Positions 5,110 to 5,661 of a stretch of DNA of 5,661 bases are shown here, piece by piece. Positions within the stretch are counted from its first letter, which is position 1, and each line of letters starts with the position of its first letter. Source of the DNA: Actinomycetes bacterium (GTDB taxonomy: Bacteria > Actinomycetota > Acidimicrobiia > UBA5794); contig JAUVQC010000098.1 of the NCBI GenBank assembly GCA_030598305.1, forward strand, positions 1-5,661, read 5' to 3'. Under the pieces are notes generated by a model. That model did no database searches. It worked only from the letters and a program-made list of their open reading frames with translations, and was not told where the DNA came from. Made by a program: the position numbers and the translations under genes.

Positions 5110-5661
5110 ATGATCGATCTCACCGTCAACGAAGCCGTACTCGAGTCTGCCGTCCAGCAGGCGAGAGAACGCGACTTCAAGATCCCAACGTTCAAGCAGA
5201 TGCGCGACCCAAGCCTGATCCCAGAGGATGTGAAGCAGCGTCTTGGCAGCGTCGGTTTGTGGGACCTCGATCCGCTCAACCTGTACCGCATCACATGGCA
5301 CAACGACCCGAAGCCATCGGGTGGTGGATTCGGTGGCGTGAACTACTTCGAGGTTCCGTCCGAGATCAGTGGTGTGGATGCTCGCATCGTCATGCTTGAA
5401 GGGAAGTGGTTCCCAACGGGTGCCCACAAGGTCGGTGCCGCCTTTGGATGCCTCGCTCCCCGACTTGTGAGTGGTCAGTTCGATCCATCGACCCAGAAGG
5501 CTGTATGGCCCTCCACAGGCAACTACTGCCGTGGCGGCGCGTACGACTCGAACCTCCTTGGTTGCGAGTCGATTGCGATCCTGCCGGAAGGTATGAGCGC
5601 TGAGCGCTTCCATTGGCTCGAGAGCGTGGCTGGTGAAATCATCAAGACTCCGGGCACGGAA
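5110..5661 (+). CDS. Fold-type II PLP-dependent enzyme, N-terminal part (cysteine synthase / tryptophan synthase beta-like), function unknown
   Basis: The first 184 codons of a gene that runs off the right edge; no stop occurs in frame. Lys107 in FPTGAHKVGAAFG (101-113) fits the Schiff-base lysine of fold-type II enzymes; the GAHK order recalls tryptophan synthase beta. STGNYCRGGAYDSNLLG (135-151) is the substrate/phosphate loop seen as STGN or TSGN in cysteine synthases and relatives. A long N-terminal part of about 100 residues precedes the lysine, with a Gly-rich GGGFGGVNYFE segment (71-81). I recall a conserved family of such proteins annotated only as PLP-dependent or cysteine-synthase-like. 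It is not close to E. coli diaminopropionate ammonia-lyase, whose lysine motif differs. The 15-nt gap to the preceding gene places it in the same operon, where two unlike PLP enzymes probably act in sequence on one amino acid (inference). Confidence 0.8.
   Translation, partial: MIDLTVNEAVLESAVQQARERDFKIPTFKQMRDPSLIPEDVKQRLGSVGLWDLDPLNLYRITWHNDPKPSGGGFGGVNYFEVPSEISGVDARIVMLEGKWFPTGAHKVGAAFGCLAPRLVSGQFDPSTQKAVWPSTGNYCRGGAYDSNLLGCESIAILPEGMSAERFHWLESVAGEIIKTPGTE

Overview
The window looks like a bacterial chromosome segment of moderately high GC (I estimate high fifties percent by eye; not computed). GC-ending codons, good Shine-Dalgarno sites and tight start/stop overlaps fit a free-living bacterium. 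An actinobacterial (Acidimicrobiia-like) or Chloroflexota source is my guess from protein style only. I see no phage, IS, CRISPR, tRNA or rRNA signal.

Layout: a divergent regulon around an 83-nt control region (1867-1949). Leftward on the minus strand are a GntR/HutC-type regulator (1135-1866) and then a knotted-type carbamoyltransferase of the YgeW / N-acetylornithine carbamoyltransferase group (129-1103). Rightward are an aspartate-carbamoyltransferase-like protein (1950-2900), carbamate kinase (2900-3841), a threonine-synthase-like PLP enzyme with a zinc-ribbon-like N-terminus (3838-5094), and the first 184 codons of a second, different fold-type II PLP enzyme (5110 to the right edge). The plus-strand genes are joined by TAATG and ATGA overlaps and a 15-nt gap, so they are almost certainly one operon. 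The control region holds back-to-back -10 elements inside an imperfect 20-bp palindrome, a good candidate operator for the GntR protein. The left end (1-143) holds a 21-bp tandem repeat that duplicates the stop-codon region of the carbamoyltransferase gene, and two hairpins that probably end transcription.

Working together (inference): two carbamoyltransferases plus carbamate kinase, with no arginine deiminase and no pyrimidine or arginine biosynthesis neighbour visible, suggest catabolic phosphorolysis of one or more ureido compounds. That would give carbamoyl phosphate (then ATP + NH3 + CO2 through carbamate kinase) and a free amino compound. The two PLP enzymes would then eliminate or rearrange the released amino acid. 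The logic recalls the E. coli ygeW-ygeX-yqeA region (carbamoyltransferase, diaminopropionate ammonia-lyase, carbamate kinase), but the PLP enzymes here are different and the second carbamoyltransferase is an extra. The aspartate-binding residues of the PyrB-like protein appear to be replaced, so its substrate is probably not aspartate. The substrate of the system cannot be read from sequence alone. The reverse, a biosynthetic carbamoylation route, is also possible.
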